Assembly: GCA_964019425.1 (NCBI GenBank)
Contig: OZ025781.1
Span: 1,122,501-1,186,500, forward strand
Reading direction: 5' to 3'
Length of the DNA stretch: 64,000 nt
From: Flectonema sp. DT1601
Taxonomy: Eukaryota > Euglenozoa > Diplonemea > Diplonemida > Diplonemidae
The notes beneath the pieces are model-generated. The model made no database searches. It worked only from the letters and a program-made list of their open reading frames with translations, and was not told the origin of the DNA. Position numbers and translations under genes: made by a program. This document shows, piece by piece, positions 11,951-21,853 of the stretch. Every line of letters begins with the position of its first letter. Position 1 is the first letter of the stretch.

Positions 11951-12702
11951 TTACATCACACAACACTGACATCTCGCCTCTGATGAATAATTACAAACAC
12001 CGCGAGGAGAACTAAATAACGAAGACCCGTCCCCTTCACCAATAAAGGCACAAAGTTCTGATTCATCAGGGATATTATGAATAATCCCAGCCTCATCGAA
12101 TGTTGCTCGTAAGGTTGGTAGGAGAGTATCAACGGTGTATTGCGACATTGGAATAACTACTCCCTTATCAATATCAGGCATTGAGATGTATAAGTCTACT
12201 CCGCTTGATAATAAAGCCTGTCTGAAAATAGGTCTTATCTCGCCATTACAACTGTACCTGACTTTACCTTCAGTGTCGTAACCAAATTTAATCCAACCCC
12301 CGCCTTCAGTTCTCGGGTCTAAGAATTCTACTGCTGGAGATAGCTGGTTGGTTTTATTATGGTATTGTGATCTACAATAAATATTTTAAAAAAAAAAAAT
12401 TAAAAAAAAAAAAAAAAAACCTCGTCACTATGAAATCCACCTGTTCCATAATTCTGTTGCGCCAACCATGAAATACAAGGAGCTGGTGATGTAGAAGAAT
12501 AATACTCCAAACTACGAGCGTTTAAATCAGGAAATCCGTATCTTAAAGAGTTCGAGTGAGGAGACTCACTACTATCAATATCACTGTAAAGTATTTCATC
12601 GTCGTCACTCTGAATACAACAGCCAATACATTCAGTTACTACTTTAGGTTCGGTAGAGTCGTCATGTCCTAAACTAGTTGTCCCACGAGAAGTAGAAATC
12701 AT
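11951..12702 (-). CDS. Small protein ending in a CaaX prenylation box (2 exons)
   Basis: About 224 aa. Exon 1 is 12702-12421 and exon 2 is 12343-11951. The 77-nt intron begins GTTTTT, consists mostly of two long T-runs and ends ACCAACCAG, and the frame resumes as D-E|L-S-P-A-V. The splice choice is inferred from frame, and other nearby AGs put stops in frame. The C-terminus reads C-Q-C-C-V-M, a CaaX box (C-C-V-M) predicting farnesylation, with extra cysteines that could be palmitoylated. The N-terminal half is acidic and Ser-rich with a C-I-G-C-C motif, so membrane attachment on the cytoplasmic side is likely. No known domain is recognised. The start at 12702 follows an ATAATAG acceptor. Confidence 0.6.
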
Positions 12703-12736
12703 TTTATATAAAAATCTATTATGAGATAGTTTCACA

Positions 12737-12772
<36 letters not shown>

Positions 12773-13076
12773 ACAATTGTTCTGCACTCTCAAGGGCTAT
12801 TGTCATAAATATATTTTCCAATCATATTTATTAGTTGAAATTCGTACCTTATGAGCTGGCTCTAAGTTGAAAGGAAGGAAAGATAAATAAAAAGTCTCAC
12901 CTGCAATCAACTTTTTCACAAAATTTAAGATTCAAGTTACTTTCCGATACATCAAACCACACGCCAGTTACCACACAAATAGAGTTACATAAAAAAAAAT
13001 TAAAAAAAAGATTTGTATCGGCTCCATAACAAGTTATTTATTAATAAAACATGCCTAAGTAAAATTGGAATCCTTC
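12703..13076. other. Spacer with long A-run
   Basis: Spacer between the RMDN-like gene and the CaaX-protein gene. An A-run of more than 30 bases lies at about 12736-12770. On the transcribed strand this is a T-run upstream of the CaaX-protein start, so it may act as its polypyrimidine tract. I see nothing else. Confidence 0.5.
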
Positions 13077-13673
13077 TTAAGCTTTAGATTTACACTTTTC
13101 AATTAGCGTTTCCTCAATGAGAGATGTCGGTGTTTGTTTGCTGCAGTGAGAATACCACTTTTTTGCCTCATCCGATTTTGATAGTTGAGCGTAAGTATCT
13201 CCCAACATGAGAGCATTTCTTATAAAAGTCGGTTCAGCAGTCTGAGCTCTGTGGAGATATGGAAGTGACTCAGGAAGTTTGTGATCAGGAACTTGATGAA
13301 AAATTGCACCGGCTACCTTTCGCTCGATCCAGCTTAACGTAGAGACGTGGTAGTAAAAGGCACCGAGTACATGGTTGGCAACGCTGTCGTTTTCAAGAAC
13401 ATCACAAGCGGCCTTTGCGTGATCCCGCACTGAATAAGAATTCTTAATTTTTTCAGCAGTCGGTTGCATGTCTCCCCATTTACTACCAAGAACAGCTCTC
13501 CATTTATGACAGTGAGCGGTCGATTCTCTGTCTAGGTCTTTCATCGCTAGACACTTGTCAGTTAATTCTATCCCCTCATTAACTAACTTTAATCGCTCTT
13601 CATCGTGAGACTTTCCTTCTTTAACATTTCCTGCTGCATCGCTAAGCTGTTCTGCCTTCTTCCATAAGTCCAT
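13077..13673 (-). CDS. RMDN-like (regulator of microtubule dynamics) TPR-like protein
   Basis: A 198-aa single-exon protein resembling the RMDN/FAM82 family, which fold as TPR-like helical repeats and act at microtubules and ER-mitochondria contacts in animals. Family-like blocks: W-R-A-V-L-G-S-K-W-G (about 63-72), K-I-K-N-S-Y-S-V-R-D-H (about 80-90), then L-G-A-F-Y-Y-H-V-S-T-L-S-W-I-E-R-K-V-A (about 108-125), and P-Y-L-H-R-A (about 148-153). It is shorter than the vertebrate members and lacks their N-terminal membrane anchor. Directly before the ATG the coding strand carries an A-run of about 20 bases, and a CTTCAG acceptor lies further upstream, so the leader would be largely poly-A. Product family is fairly secure; the role here is inferred. 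Confidence 0.72.
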   Translation of the reverse strand: MDLWKKAEQLSDAAGNVKEGKSHDEERLKLVNEGIELTDKCLAMKDLDRESTAHCHKWRAVLGSKWGDMQPTAEKIKNSYSVRDHAKAACDVLENDSVANHVLGAFYYHVSTLSWIERKVAGAIFHQVPDHKLPESLPYLHRAQTAEPTFIRNALMLGDTYAQLSKSDEAKKWYSHCSKQTPTSLIEETLIEKCKSKA

Positions 13674-15333
13674 TTTTTTTTTTTTTTTTTTTTTTTAAAT
13701 ACCGTATTTCAGTGTCTGAAGTTTTTAGAATACCCATAATATAACAAAAAAACCTAATAAAAAAATCGAGAATCGTAAATAAGGATATCCGATGGCATTA
13801 TTTTTTTGAGTGCTGTAGAAAAACTGATGCTTTGCTTCAATAAAAGTGAATAAAAGACATAACCGCATCACATGAAATCCTATGACATGAGTGGAAGATA
13901 GAGGGGAGGAGGTTGGAACTAAAAACTGCTAACAAAGCAGAACCTTGACGAGAGAATACCACGTACATGTGCTGTTCTTTTTTATTCTCTTTCTTTTTTT
14001 TTTGTCAAGTTTTTTTTGTTCTGGGTAGTTCGGCGGGCAATACACACCCGATTTTTCAACAACACACAGAAAAAAAACGTAAATTTATCGGCAATAAGGA
14101 CAATGCAAACGGTTCGACAACCACCGTAAAAAAATAAAATCACATCCGACAGGTACGTGGCTATGCCATGCTAACAACAGTTTCCCCGTTGTAAACAATA
14201 ACAATACCATTAAATAGAAGGAAGTATTTGATCTACAGACAGGTTTTGTTTGTTTGTTTCTTTTTCTTTTGTTTACTATCAAGCTATACGAGTTTCGCAA
14301 CAACCCAATGGAGGTACATCCGTCGTGACGACCTGGAAAGGCCAAGATGCAAACCAGCTTTTTTTTCTTTTCTTTTTTCTTCTGCAGAAGAAACCAACGA
14401 AAGGATGATCACGCGCAAAGCTCCGATAACCAATGTGCTTTTGGATCCCTCTCTTCAGGAAAAAAAGAAATGCATTCAAGGAAGAAGAAAACTCAATCCC
14501 TAACTGTCTGTAACAAAACAGAGAAAGCAAAAAAAAAAAAAAAAAAAAAAAAGGAAAAAAAAAAAAAACGGTACTGCGTTGCAAACATACATGTTATTCC
14601 TCCTATGTCTTTACAGATGTCCTCATTGAACTCTATAATAAACTACTGCGGAATAATAATCCCCCATTCGTGGATGAAACAAGGAAGCCGTAAGGGCGTG
14701 ATGGTTTGACAATTTAAGAACGTAGATAGGGGAGGGGAGAACAAAAAGATTTTTTTTTTTTTTTTTGATTGTTTGTTTTGCAGACGAAGGAAGTTAAAAA
14801 CTCAAGCCATCACTATAACTCAGATAGATGAAATACCGTAACGCAAAAAACGCATTTCAGCATCCATGCACGTTATTAAAAAGATTTTAAAAAAAAATAA
14901 AAATGGTTTGCAGGTGGAACACCCACCTTCTAGAGATTCATGGCGTACCTAAACTAAGGCTCTAGAAAAAAGCAGAAAAAATAAAATGCTACATTCGAAA
15001 TCTGAGGCATAGCAGCCGTAAATAAACAGAAATTGGGATGCAGGAATTAAAAAGAAAATAAAAAAAAAATACCGAAATTGCACTATTATGTCACAAAAAT
15101 TACTCCGCCTAGATAAACGATAAGAACACACTTTGATTAAGCAATGTCACATTCCGTGTTTCGTACTACTCCCTAAAAAAGAAGTTTTAATGTAAGAAAC
15201 ACACTCGACTTGTTAGCAGTTGTTCATAAATAACGAGATCATTTTTGGGTAATTGCAAAAAAAAAAAAAAAAAAGAGGGAAAGAACAAAAAGCAAGAGTT
15301 GAAATATATCATTTAAGACAAAAAGAAAACTTC
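13674..15333. other. Gene-free spacer
   Basis: A 1.66 kb spacer upstream of the RMDN-like gene, with A/T runs near 13674-13696, 14530-14570 and 15257-15274. The short open frames on both strands here are made of poly-Lys or poly-Phe translations of homopolymers. I see no gene, tRNA or strong hairpin. Confidence 0.5.
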
Positions 15334-18027
15334 TCAGTTCTCTTCCTGCTTTGGTCTAACAAAGATAATACCAGCAGCAATATTTGGATTCGCAAGCACA
15401 GCTTCTCTAATAGTTCTGACTTGCTTAGCAGGTTTAACTACGACTCTCTTAGCGTGGTAGACGTCATCTTTATCATCATATATAGCACCAGGAGTGGTTG
15501 CTGTGACAGGAGCAGCTGGTGGGGAATCCTTCAGGGGTCGTACTTCGATAACTCTCGGTTTTGGAGGTTCTGCTTCCAATGGTGGTTGTGGTGGTTGTTG
15601 TTTCACTGGAGGAACTGGAACAACAGCTATCTGTTCTTCCTTCACAGTTTCTGAAGGTACAGACACTTCTGTTGGAATTGGCGCTTCTTTCTCCACCACA
15701 GTAGGCTCTACTGGAGCCGGAGCCCCATCCAGTGCTTTGTCATTCTCAGCAGTCTTAGCCAGCTTTGCTTTCGCTGAAGATCTTCTCCTCACACCTGTTG
15801 GAGTAGGTGGCGGAGATGCCGTGCACGACGATTCGTCTCCCGTAGCACCAGTCCCACTCTTCTTCTTCTTTTTCTTCTTTCTCTTTCTCTCGACCGCTCC
15901 CCCTTCTTCTTCCGGCCCTGCAATTGAATTCTTCTTCTTCTTCCTTTTGATCTTTTTCTCTTTTGGTGCATCGGTTGTTCCATCGTCTTCGGTGTCGGCT
16001 TCAGCCGCGTCAGCTTCATCGTTTTCCTCCTCCTTATCGTCATCAGCAGGTCCTGGAGATTCTTCATTTTGAGTACCCTGCGAGGAGTTCATAAGTGGAG
16101 CTGTAGCTGTTGCTGGTGTTGTGATAGGAGTTACCGTTTCTGATTCTGCTTCGACCTGGTGTGTAGTCGGCTGTGCTTCAACAACTACTTCTGGTTCTGT
16201 AGTTGGTTGAACTAAAGGAGTTGGTTCTGACTGTTGTCCAATCTCTGGAACAGGTGTTGAGGGTTCTAAACTATTTTGTCTAACCTGTGGTGGCGGTGCC
16301 GGAACATGTGCCGGCGATGGTGTCAAACTAAGCAACGTATTAATATCCGTGGCGTACTTTTGATATAATATTACGATTTTTCTCATATTTTCTTGAGTAG
16401 TTTTCAGGTACCCCTTCAACTCTACAGCAGCACACGCCCATTCAGCAGCTTCTGGTGGCGTGTTGTCATCTGTAATGTGAGATTCGATAGTTTTGCTTAC
16501 AAGAACCCATTCTTTTGTTTGCAAACTTATCATAGATTTCAGGTATAAAGCTGCGTCATGAGTAGCGATAATATCTTCTTTAGGATGATTTTCGATAAGA
16601 TTGCAATCTCTTTGATGGCTCAATGAAATAGTATCGAATATAGAATACGGTGGAGGCCTTGAAATTGCTATTATAGCAGAAGCCCATTCATACAAATACG
16701 ATCCTTGTTGAATTCCTTCGGCGATTTTTAAATGATCAGAAGAAAATAAAGACTTGAATTCATCATACAAAGAACAATTAGTCTGTAGTAGGGTAACTAA
16801 TAAGTTTGAATGTTGCTCTCGTTGTTCAGTTATGGTGTGCATGTTTTTAGATAATTCTGCTACGAATTCCGATAAGAATATAGTTGTCTTTATCCAAGTA
16901 TCTATATTGCAGTTGGAAGTTTCGTAGTTTGGATCGTTTTGTGCAGCTCGTGCGGCAGCGACAGCGCTGCTTGGCAGACTGATACAAGCATCGTTCCAAT
17001 CCTCTTCATCCATGGATGAGAGGTCTTTTATGAAATATATTGCGTCAGTGTTGTAGTCTACGGCACCTCCAGGAAGTCGTTTTCTAGTCTTGTTGTTAGG
17101 GGTTTGTCCTGCTAATAAGAAGTTCTCGATATCAGATCTGTGTGCTTTCACTTCATTACCAACCTTAAGCAACAACTCGTTTAGCAATGCGATAGTTTGA
17201 GTTGAAGCGAATGCCTTAACGGCATCCATAGCATTCGCCCAGGTTTTTAGTTCTGGATAAGCAGAACCAGCCAGCACAGAGCCAGCAGCTTCCTGTAGAG
17301 GAGGAGTGTAATTCTTTATTAACCAATCGTCTAATAAAGCTTTTTGTGGATCTCTCAACTTAGTATCCGAAGCGATCGCATTAGACCCAGCCTTCAATGC
17401 AGCGTATTCTATAGCAAGTTGTAGAGTAGTAGCTTCATCTTGTTTATTCTCTTCGAGTGTTTTTACTATCTCTCTCATGCGTTGTTCCATATCCTGGACT
17501 TGAGCGTGGAGTTGCTGGACTGTTGCTTTTCCGTGTAGCTGATTGTTCTGCGCATTTTCAACTGCGGCGCTCGCATCTGCAAGTTCGACAAGCATGCGAT
17601 CGATGTCTGATTTACATCTTCTGTAATTGAGGGCGATAACTTCCTGACCAGATCTCGATAGCTTTTCAATCGCCTTCCTACTCTCTTCAGACATTGCTGA
17701 TTGAGCTGCGATGAGGATCAACTGCATTGCAACAACAGCCTTAGCCCACGCGATCATTTTCTTAGCCGTGTCAGTCAGAACTAATTCCGGGTCATGTTCT
17801 GCAGCAGCATGCTGCTCCATTAACAAAGCTGCTAAGTCCAAATGCTTATCAGTAAAGCATTCCATGTATAAATCAGTTATGTCGTTATCCATTTTATTTC
17901 TCTGAATAGCTTCTTCCATTCGTTGATCTTCAGACATTTTCTGAATGTGATGTTTGTATTCCTCATCATCAAGACCATCACAGCTGGGCATCAGTGTTGC
18001 CAACAGTTGAGGATCTAACTGCGCCAT
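15334..18027 (-). CDS. Helical protein with Pro/Glu-rich, Lys-cluster tail
   Basis: An 897-aa protein in one exon. Residues 1 to about 545 are predicted mostly helical, with repeating W-A-x-A-[VM]-x-A-like helices (A-W-A-K-A-V-V-A-M, T-W-A-N-A-M-D-A-V, E-W-A-S-A-I-I-A-I, E-W-A-C-A-A-V-E-L), so the N-terminal half looks like a helical repeat array with a coiled coil near 140-200. Residues 550-900 are disordered and rich in Pro, Thr, Val and Glu, with an acidic block and two lysine clusters (K-K-I-K-R-K-K-K-K and K-R-K-K-K-K-K-K-K). I do not recognise the family. The ATG is supported by a textbook acceptor: TTTCTTTCCATCTCTCAG lies 21 nt upstream. Confidence 0.75.
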   Translation of the reverse strand: MAQLDPQLLATLMPSCDGLDDEEYKHHIQKMSEDQRMEEAIQRNKMDNDITDLYMECFTDKHLDLAALLMEQHAAAEHDPELVLTDTAKKMIAWAKAVVAMQLILIAAQSAMSEESRKAIEKLSRSGQEVIALNYRRCKSDIDRMLVELADASAAVENAQNNQLHGKATVQQLHAQVQDMEQRMREIVKTLEENKQDEATTLQLAIEYAALKAGSNAIASDTKLRDPQKALLDDWLIKNYTPPLQEAAGSVLAGSAYPELKTWANAMDAVKAFASTQTIALLNELLLKVGNEVKAHRSDIENFLLAGQTPNNKTRKRLPGGAVDYNTDAIYFIKDLSSMDEEDWNDACISLPSSAVAAARAAQNDPNYETSNCNIDTWIKTTIFLSEFVAELSKNMHTITEQREQHSNLLVTLLQTNCSLYDEFKSLFSSDHLKIAEGIQQGSYLYEWASAIIAISRPPPYSIFDTISLSHQRDCNLIENHPKEDIIATHDAALYLKSMISLQTKEWVLVSKTIESHITDDNTPPEAAEWACAAVELKGYLKTTQENMRKIVILYQKYATDINTLLSLTPSPAHVPAPPPQVRQNSLEPSTPVPEIGQQSEPTPLVQPTTEPEVVVEAQPTTHQVEAESETVTPITTPATATAPLMNSSQGTQNEESPGPADDDKEEENDEADAAEADTEDDGTTDAPKEKKIKRKKKKNSIAGPEEEGGAVERKRKKKKKKKSGTGATGDESSCTASPPPTPTGVRRRSSAKAKLAKTAENDKALDGAPAPVEPTVVEKEAPIPTEVSVPSETVKEEQIAVVPVPPVKQQPPQPPLEAEPPKPRVIEVRPLKDSPPAAPVTATTPGAIYDDKDDVYHAKRVVVKPAKQVRTIREAVLANPNIAAGIIFVRPKQEEN

Positions 18028-18460
18028 GTTGACAACTGGCAGTCCCTTCTGAGAGATGGAAAGAAATAAAACCTAAGAAAGCAAATAACACTATCACGAT
18101 ACTAATATACGAACGGTCTTCAAACACTCACCGGACTTGACGTGTAATCTGTTTAGTAGAAAGGTAACGAAATAAAATAGTCGTGAATTGAGTTGTTCTT
18201 TTAGTCAGAACCGTTCTAACGATTTCCAGTTATCGAAACGTTGAATTGTAATAACCTCAGAGACAATGAATCTCGCGGGAAGCTCAGCCTGCGATGGCAG
18301 ATTCTACTTCACAAATGAGAACCAAAACAAAATGCTAAAAGAAAATCAACTTGATGCTCACTCTCCTCTCCCTTAGCAGGATAGAAGCCAACAGTGATAC
18401 ACTCTTGTATACACATTAACGACAGTCAGACAGTGGCAGAAGAAATCTTAAGAAACGTAT
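18028..18460. other. Spacer, leader and 3' UTR
   Basis: Between MetRS and the Lys-tail protein. It includes the leader acceptor of the latter. I see no other feature. Confidence 0.45.
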
Positions 18461-20182
18461 TTAGCAAGCAACGACTGCTTCACTCTTCTTCTCCTTTTTA
18501 CCTTTTTTCTTCTTGTTATTGTTCTTAGGTTTGTTTTTGATTTTTGGATCCTCAGCGGCGGGGTTTAAATGTTTTGGAAAAAGACTTCCCTCCCTGAGTG
18601 ACCAACTTGTTGCAATCTCCGAACCTGACGTGAGATTATCGCATTGAGAGAGAGAACCGATTCGGCGACCAGGACACTGAAGACGAGTAAAAACAACATG
18701 AGCAGTTTCAGGTAAAAACGGTGCAAAGAAATGAGACAAAACATAAACCGCTTCCAACAACACTCTCACAATTGATAGTTGTTTTGTAGTATTCATAAGA
18801 GAAGGTGACCATGGAGACTGTTCTGTAAGCCATCGATTTGTTTGCCTGCATGCTTCTAAAAGCGTCATGAGTGATTCCCTAACTTCATTTTTATCAAAAA
18901 ATCGATCAAAATCACTCCTGAGTGTTTCCACATCAAAGGGATACTGAATATCAGAATCAACAACAGACGGTACTGTACCACTACTATACTTTGCACATAA
19001 TACTACTGCTCTCTGTGCAAGATTACCATAACAGTCTCCAAGTAATTGGTTGTGAGCTGCAATCAAACCGTCACAAGAGAATTTTAAATCATGTCCACAA
19101 GTAGTTTCGTAAGACATATAAAACCTAATAGCGTCGACGCTTATTTTATACTCAGTCATCAATTGATTTGGACAAATACAATTTCCTATGCTCTTTGACA
19201 TCTTAGACCCGTCACTGTTACACACAAATCCATGAGAAAATACTTTCTTTGGGAGTGGAATGCCCGCACTCATTAGCATTGCTGGCCAATAAACACAGTG
19301 AAACCTAATAATGTCTTTGCCAATGATCTGTAAATTTGGTGGCCATGATTTTGATAATTGCTCATCAGGATTTGATGATTGGGCAGAAATATAATTTATA
19401 AGCGCGTCAAACCAGACGTACATTACGTGGTCGCTGTCACCTGGAACTTGGATTCCCCAGTGAAATGAAGTTCGGGATACGCACAAGTCCTGTAACGGTG
19501 ATTTCAGAAATACTAACGTCTCATGTCGACACCGCTCTGGTTGTATGAAATCAGGGTTCTCATTTATAAAATTAATTAACTGAGACTGATACTTCGACAA
19601 ACGAAAGAAATAACATGGCTCTTCCATTAGAGTATATGGTATCCCTGACACTGGATCGAAGTAATTATGTTTTTCAGCCTCAGCATCTGTCACGTACGTT
19701 TCCTCTCTTACACAGTAATAACCTTTATACGTACCCAGATATATGTCTCCCTTGTCCAGACACTGTTTCCAAAATTGTCGGCATTGCTGTTTGTGGTTGT
19801 CTGAAGTTGTTCTTACAAATATGTCATTGCTGACCATTAGTTTCTCTGATAGATTTTTGAAATGTTCTGCCCAGGAATCGCAATATTGCTGCGTTGGGAT
19901 CCCTTCATTTGATGCAGCATTTTGAATTTTTAAACCGTGCTCATCAGTTCCAGTACAGAATACAACATCTCTTCCAACAAGACGATAATACCTTGCGTGA
20001 ACGTCTGCTAAAACTGCCTCATACGCATGTCCTATGTGCGGAGGTCCGTTTGTATAATTGATAGCCGTCGTTACATAGTAGCTTTCACTGCAGTCGGGGA
20101 GATTCTCACTTCCGAAATACTTTTTAAAAGTTACATCTGAAGAACTGCTACATTGCGACAGCAGATTTCGAAAACGACGCAT
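18461..20182 (-). CDS. Methionyl-tRNA synthetase, organelle/bacterial type
   Basis: A 573-aa class I aminoacyl-tRNA synthetase charging tRNA-Met. Motifs: P-P-H-I-G-H-A-Y at 47-54 (HIGH), the substrate motif C-T-G-T-D-E-H-G near 76-83, F-H-W-G-I-Q-V-P at 240-247, Y-V-W-F-D-A-L near 255-261, and K-M-S-K-S at 327-331. The anticodon-binding helical domain follows. The connective peptide (about 145-185) has a single cysteine (Y-Y-C-V-R-E-E), as in the zinc-free mitochondrial/short MetRS group and as in trypanosomatid MetRS. The C-terminus is a Lys-rich tail. The first 25 residues (MRRFRNLLSQC...) are basic and Ser-rich and could target mitochondria. A GTCACAG acceptor lies 15 nt upstream of the ATG. 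Whether the cytosolic enzyme is encoded elsewhere is unknown. Confidence 0.93.
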   Translation of the reverse strand: MRRFRNLLSQCSSSSDVTFKKYFGSENLPDCSESYYVTTAINYTNGPPHIGHAYEAVLADVHARYYRLVGRDVVFCTGTDEHGLKIQNAASNEGIPTQQYCDSWAEHFKNLSEKLMVSNDIFVRTTSDNHKQQCRQFWKQCLDKGDIYLGTYKGYYCVREETYVTDAEAEKHNYFDPVSGIPYTLMEEPCYFFRLSKYQSQLINFINENPDFIQPERCRHETLVFLKSPLQDLCVSRTSFHWGIQVPGDSDHVMYVWFDALINYISAQSSNPDEQLSKSWPPNLQIIGKDIIRFHCVYWPAMLMSAGIPLPKKVFSHGFVCNSDGSKMSKSIGNCICPNQLMTEYKISVDAIRFYMSYETTCGHDLKFSCDGLIAAHNQLLGDCYGNLAQRAVVLCAKYSSGTVPSVVDSDIQYPFDVETLRSDFDRFFDKNEVRESLMTLLEACRQTNRWLTEQSPWSPSLMNTTKQLSIVRVLLEAVYVLSHFFAPFLPETAHVVFTRLQCPGRRIGSLSQCDNLTSGSEIATSWSLREGSLFPKHLNPAAEDPKIKNKPKNNNKKKKGKKEKKSEAVVAC

Positions 20183-21853
20183 TTTTTTGTAAGATCTGTG
20201 ACACGATAGAGTACAAGAAATGTTACATAATAAGAAATGCTATATCTCCTTCAAAAGGTGGTAATATTTTGTTCTCTTTTAAAGCCACCATACTGTTAAT
20301 AACCTGTAGAAGAAGAATGTGGACGTTATAATCACAAATAAAACAAGTAAACAGTTAAAAAACAGCTAGGCGGAACGACAAACCGGAGCAACGCTTGAGT
20401 CAAACGCGCGAAAAACATACACGATAGTTTTCTTAGATACTTTCAACAAGCCCTCGCTTGGTACGTTTTTTTTTTTTTTTTTTTTTTTTTTTTCTTCCTT
20501 TTTTTTTTTTTTTTTCCATTCCTTGGCTCCACCTCCAATACAAAAAAGATTAGAAGCAATCGATTATTTTCCGTTTATTTCATTTTTTTTTTTTTTTTTT
20601 TTTTTTGAAAAATTCTCTAAAGCGATTACTCTTTATCTTTTTACCTATAAAACAACTTCGATATTCCGGAGATGAGTGAAACGGGTTTCACTCATCTCAT
20701 CAAAAGAAACCTGTATGCAACAATGACAGCTGGAAACAAACAAGGTGTTCAGCAATTATTTTTAGGGTCACAGAGCCAGCGAAATATGTACTACCATCTT
20801 AGCGAAACAATTGTTACTCTCGTTAATTACAAAAGATTAGCTCATCGGAATCTGTGTTACCAAAAGGTATCAAACACACGACAGAAAGACAAATACTTTA
20901 TTAGTTTTTGGTCGACAGACTGCTGATGTTGAATGTCACGTAACGCCTCTTGAATACTAATAACCTTAGCCAACGGGAACAAAACTGACGGAGAGGGGGG
21001 AAAGGGGAACAAAAAAAAAAAAAAAAAAAAAGAAAGAAATATCAGTCAAAATTATTTTTTGGATGTACTTTTAAACATAAATAGTGATTTCCTTTGTTAG
21101 TGCTCAGTGATGAATATTAATCCCAGACTAGGAATGAAAAGATCGAGAAAATCAGAGTAAACACCCTAATTTTACTTTTTCACTATTTCTTTTTTCTCTC
21201 CCACCCAGTTCTTCCCATCAGAAACTAGATAATATCACCGAATGGAGGATCTGAAGCATCAGAACCAGACGAGTCACGCAAAAGGGTGCTGAATACTAAG
21301 AGACGGAGATCCGTTGTAACAAACGTAATAAATTAGAAAACCTGTTTCCTAACAATCGGCCCAGCAGCGTCACAATAGACCCTTCGATTAATTCTTAGTT
21401 TTAGTATTGGTCCACGGCTGAGCTGATTTAGTAAACCACAAGATCTCTTTTCTCGATCTAGGTGACAAGTATGTGATGCAAAACCTCCCGATTTCGGACG
21501 GAAACGAACCGAACGATGCGACGCATTAAGATGCCGCTTCGATCGAAATCTTTGCTATTTTTTTCATTGTTTAGAATTTGGTCGCAAAAAAACTAATTTC
21601 GACTGATATATCCCTTAAGGGAGCGAATCACACAAAACCTCCTGAAAACAAGCAACAAGATTTGTTGACAAGAGATATAATACAAAATACTAATAACTGA
21701 CAAGTGTTTCTACTTAGAACACAGTACTGACTGAAACATTCGCCGTTTCACTAATACACGGCATACATGTGTTATCTAGTTGTACGGATGAATCACCACT
21801 TCCATCATACAATAAATTATAATGCAGCAGCTCAATCGCTACTACAGAGCTGA
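20183..21853. other. Gene-free spacer with hairpin
   Basis: A 1.7 kb spacer with very long T-runs (20467-20515, 20584-20606), the perfect hairpin at 20669-20698, and an A-run at 21012-21031. A stop-free minus frame of 73 codons without ATG (21554-21333), rich in Arg/Ser and less AT-rich than its surroundings, is noted under findings. No gene is called. Confidence 0.5.
20669..20698. terminator. Perfect 13-bp stem-loop
   Basis: GAGATGAGTGAAA pairs with TTTCACTCATCTC around a CGGG loop. It stands alone in an AT-rich spacer, about 0.5 kb upstream of the MetRS start and about 1.15 kb downstream of the PROPPIN stop. It may be an RNA processing or termination hairpin, or part of a small RNA. The terminator label is tentative. 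Confidence 0.4.

Noticed and set aside
14228-14709. Overlapping open frames on both strands in the spacer
   Set aside because: They are built from homopolymer runs (poly-Lys, poly-Phe), with no domain and no leader acceptor.
15494-16072. 192-codon plus-strand frame opposite the Lys/Pro-rich tail
   Set aside because: Gly/Ser/Phe-rich composition is the antisense of Lys/Glu/Pro codons; the minus frame is the gene.
20672-20926. 84-codon plus-strand frame beginning in the hairpin
   Set aside because: No similarity or domain. It opposes the direction of all genes, and its start lies within the palindrome.
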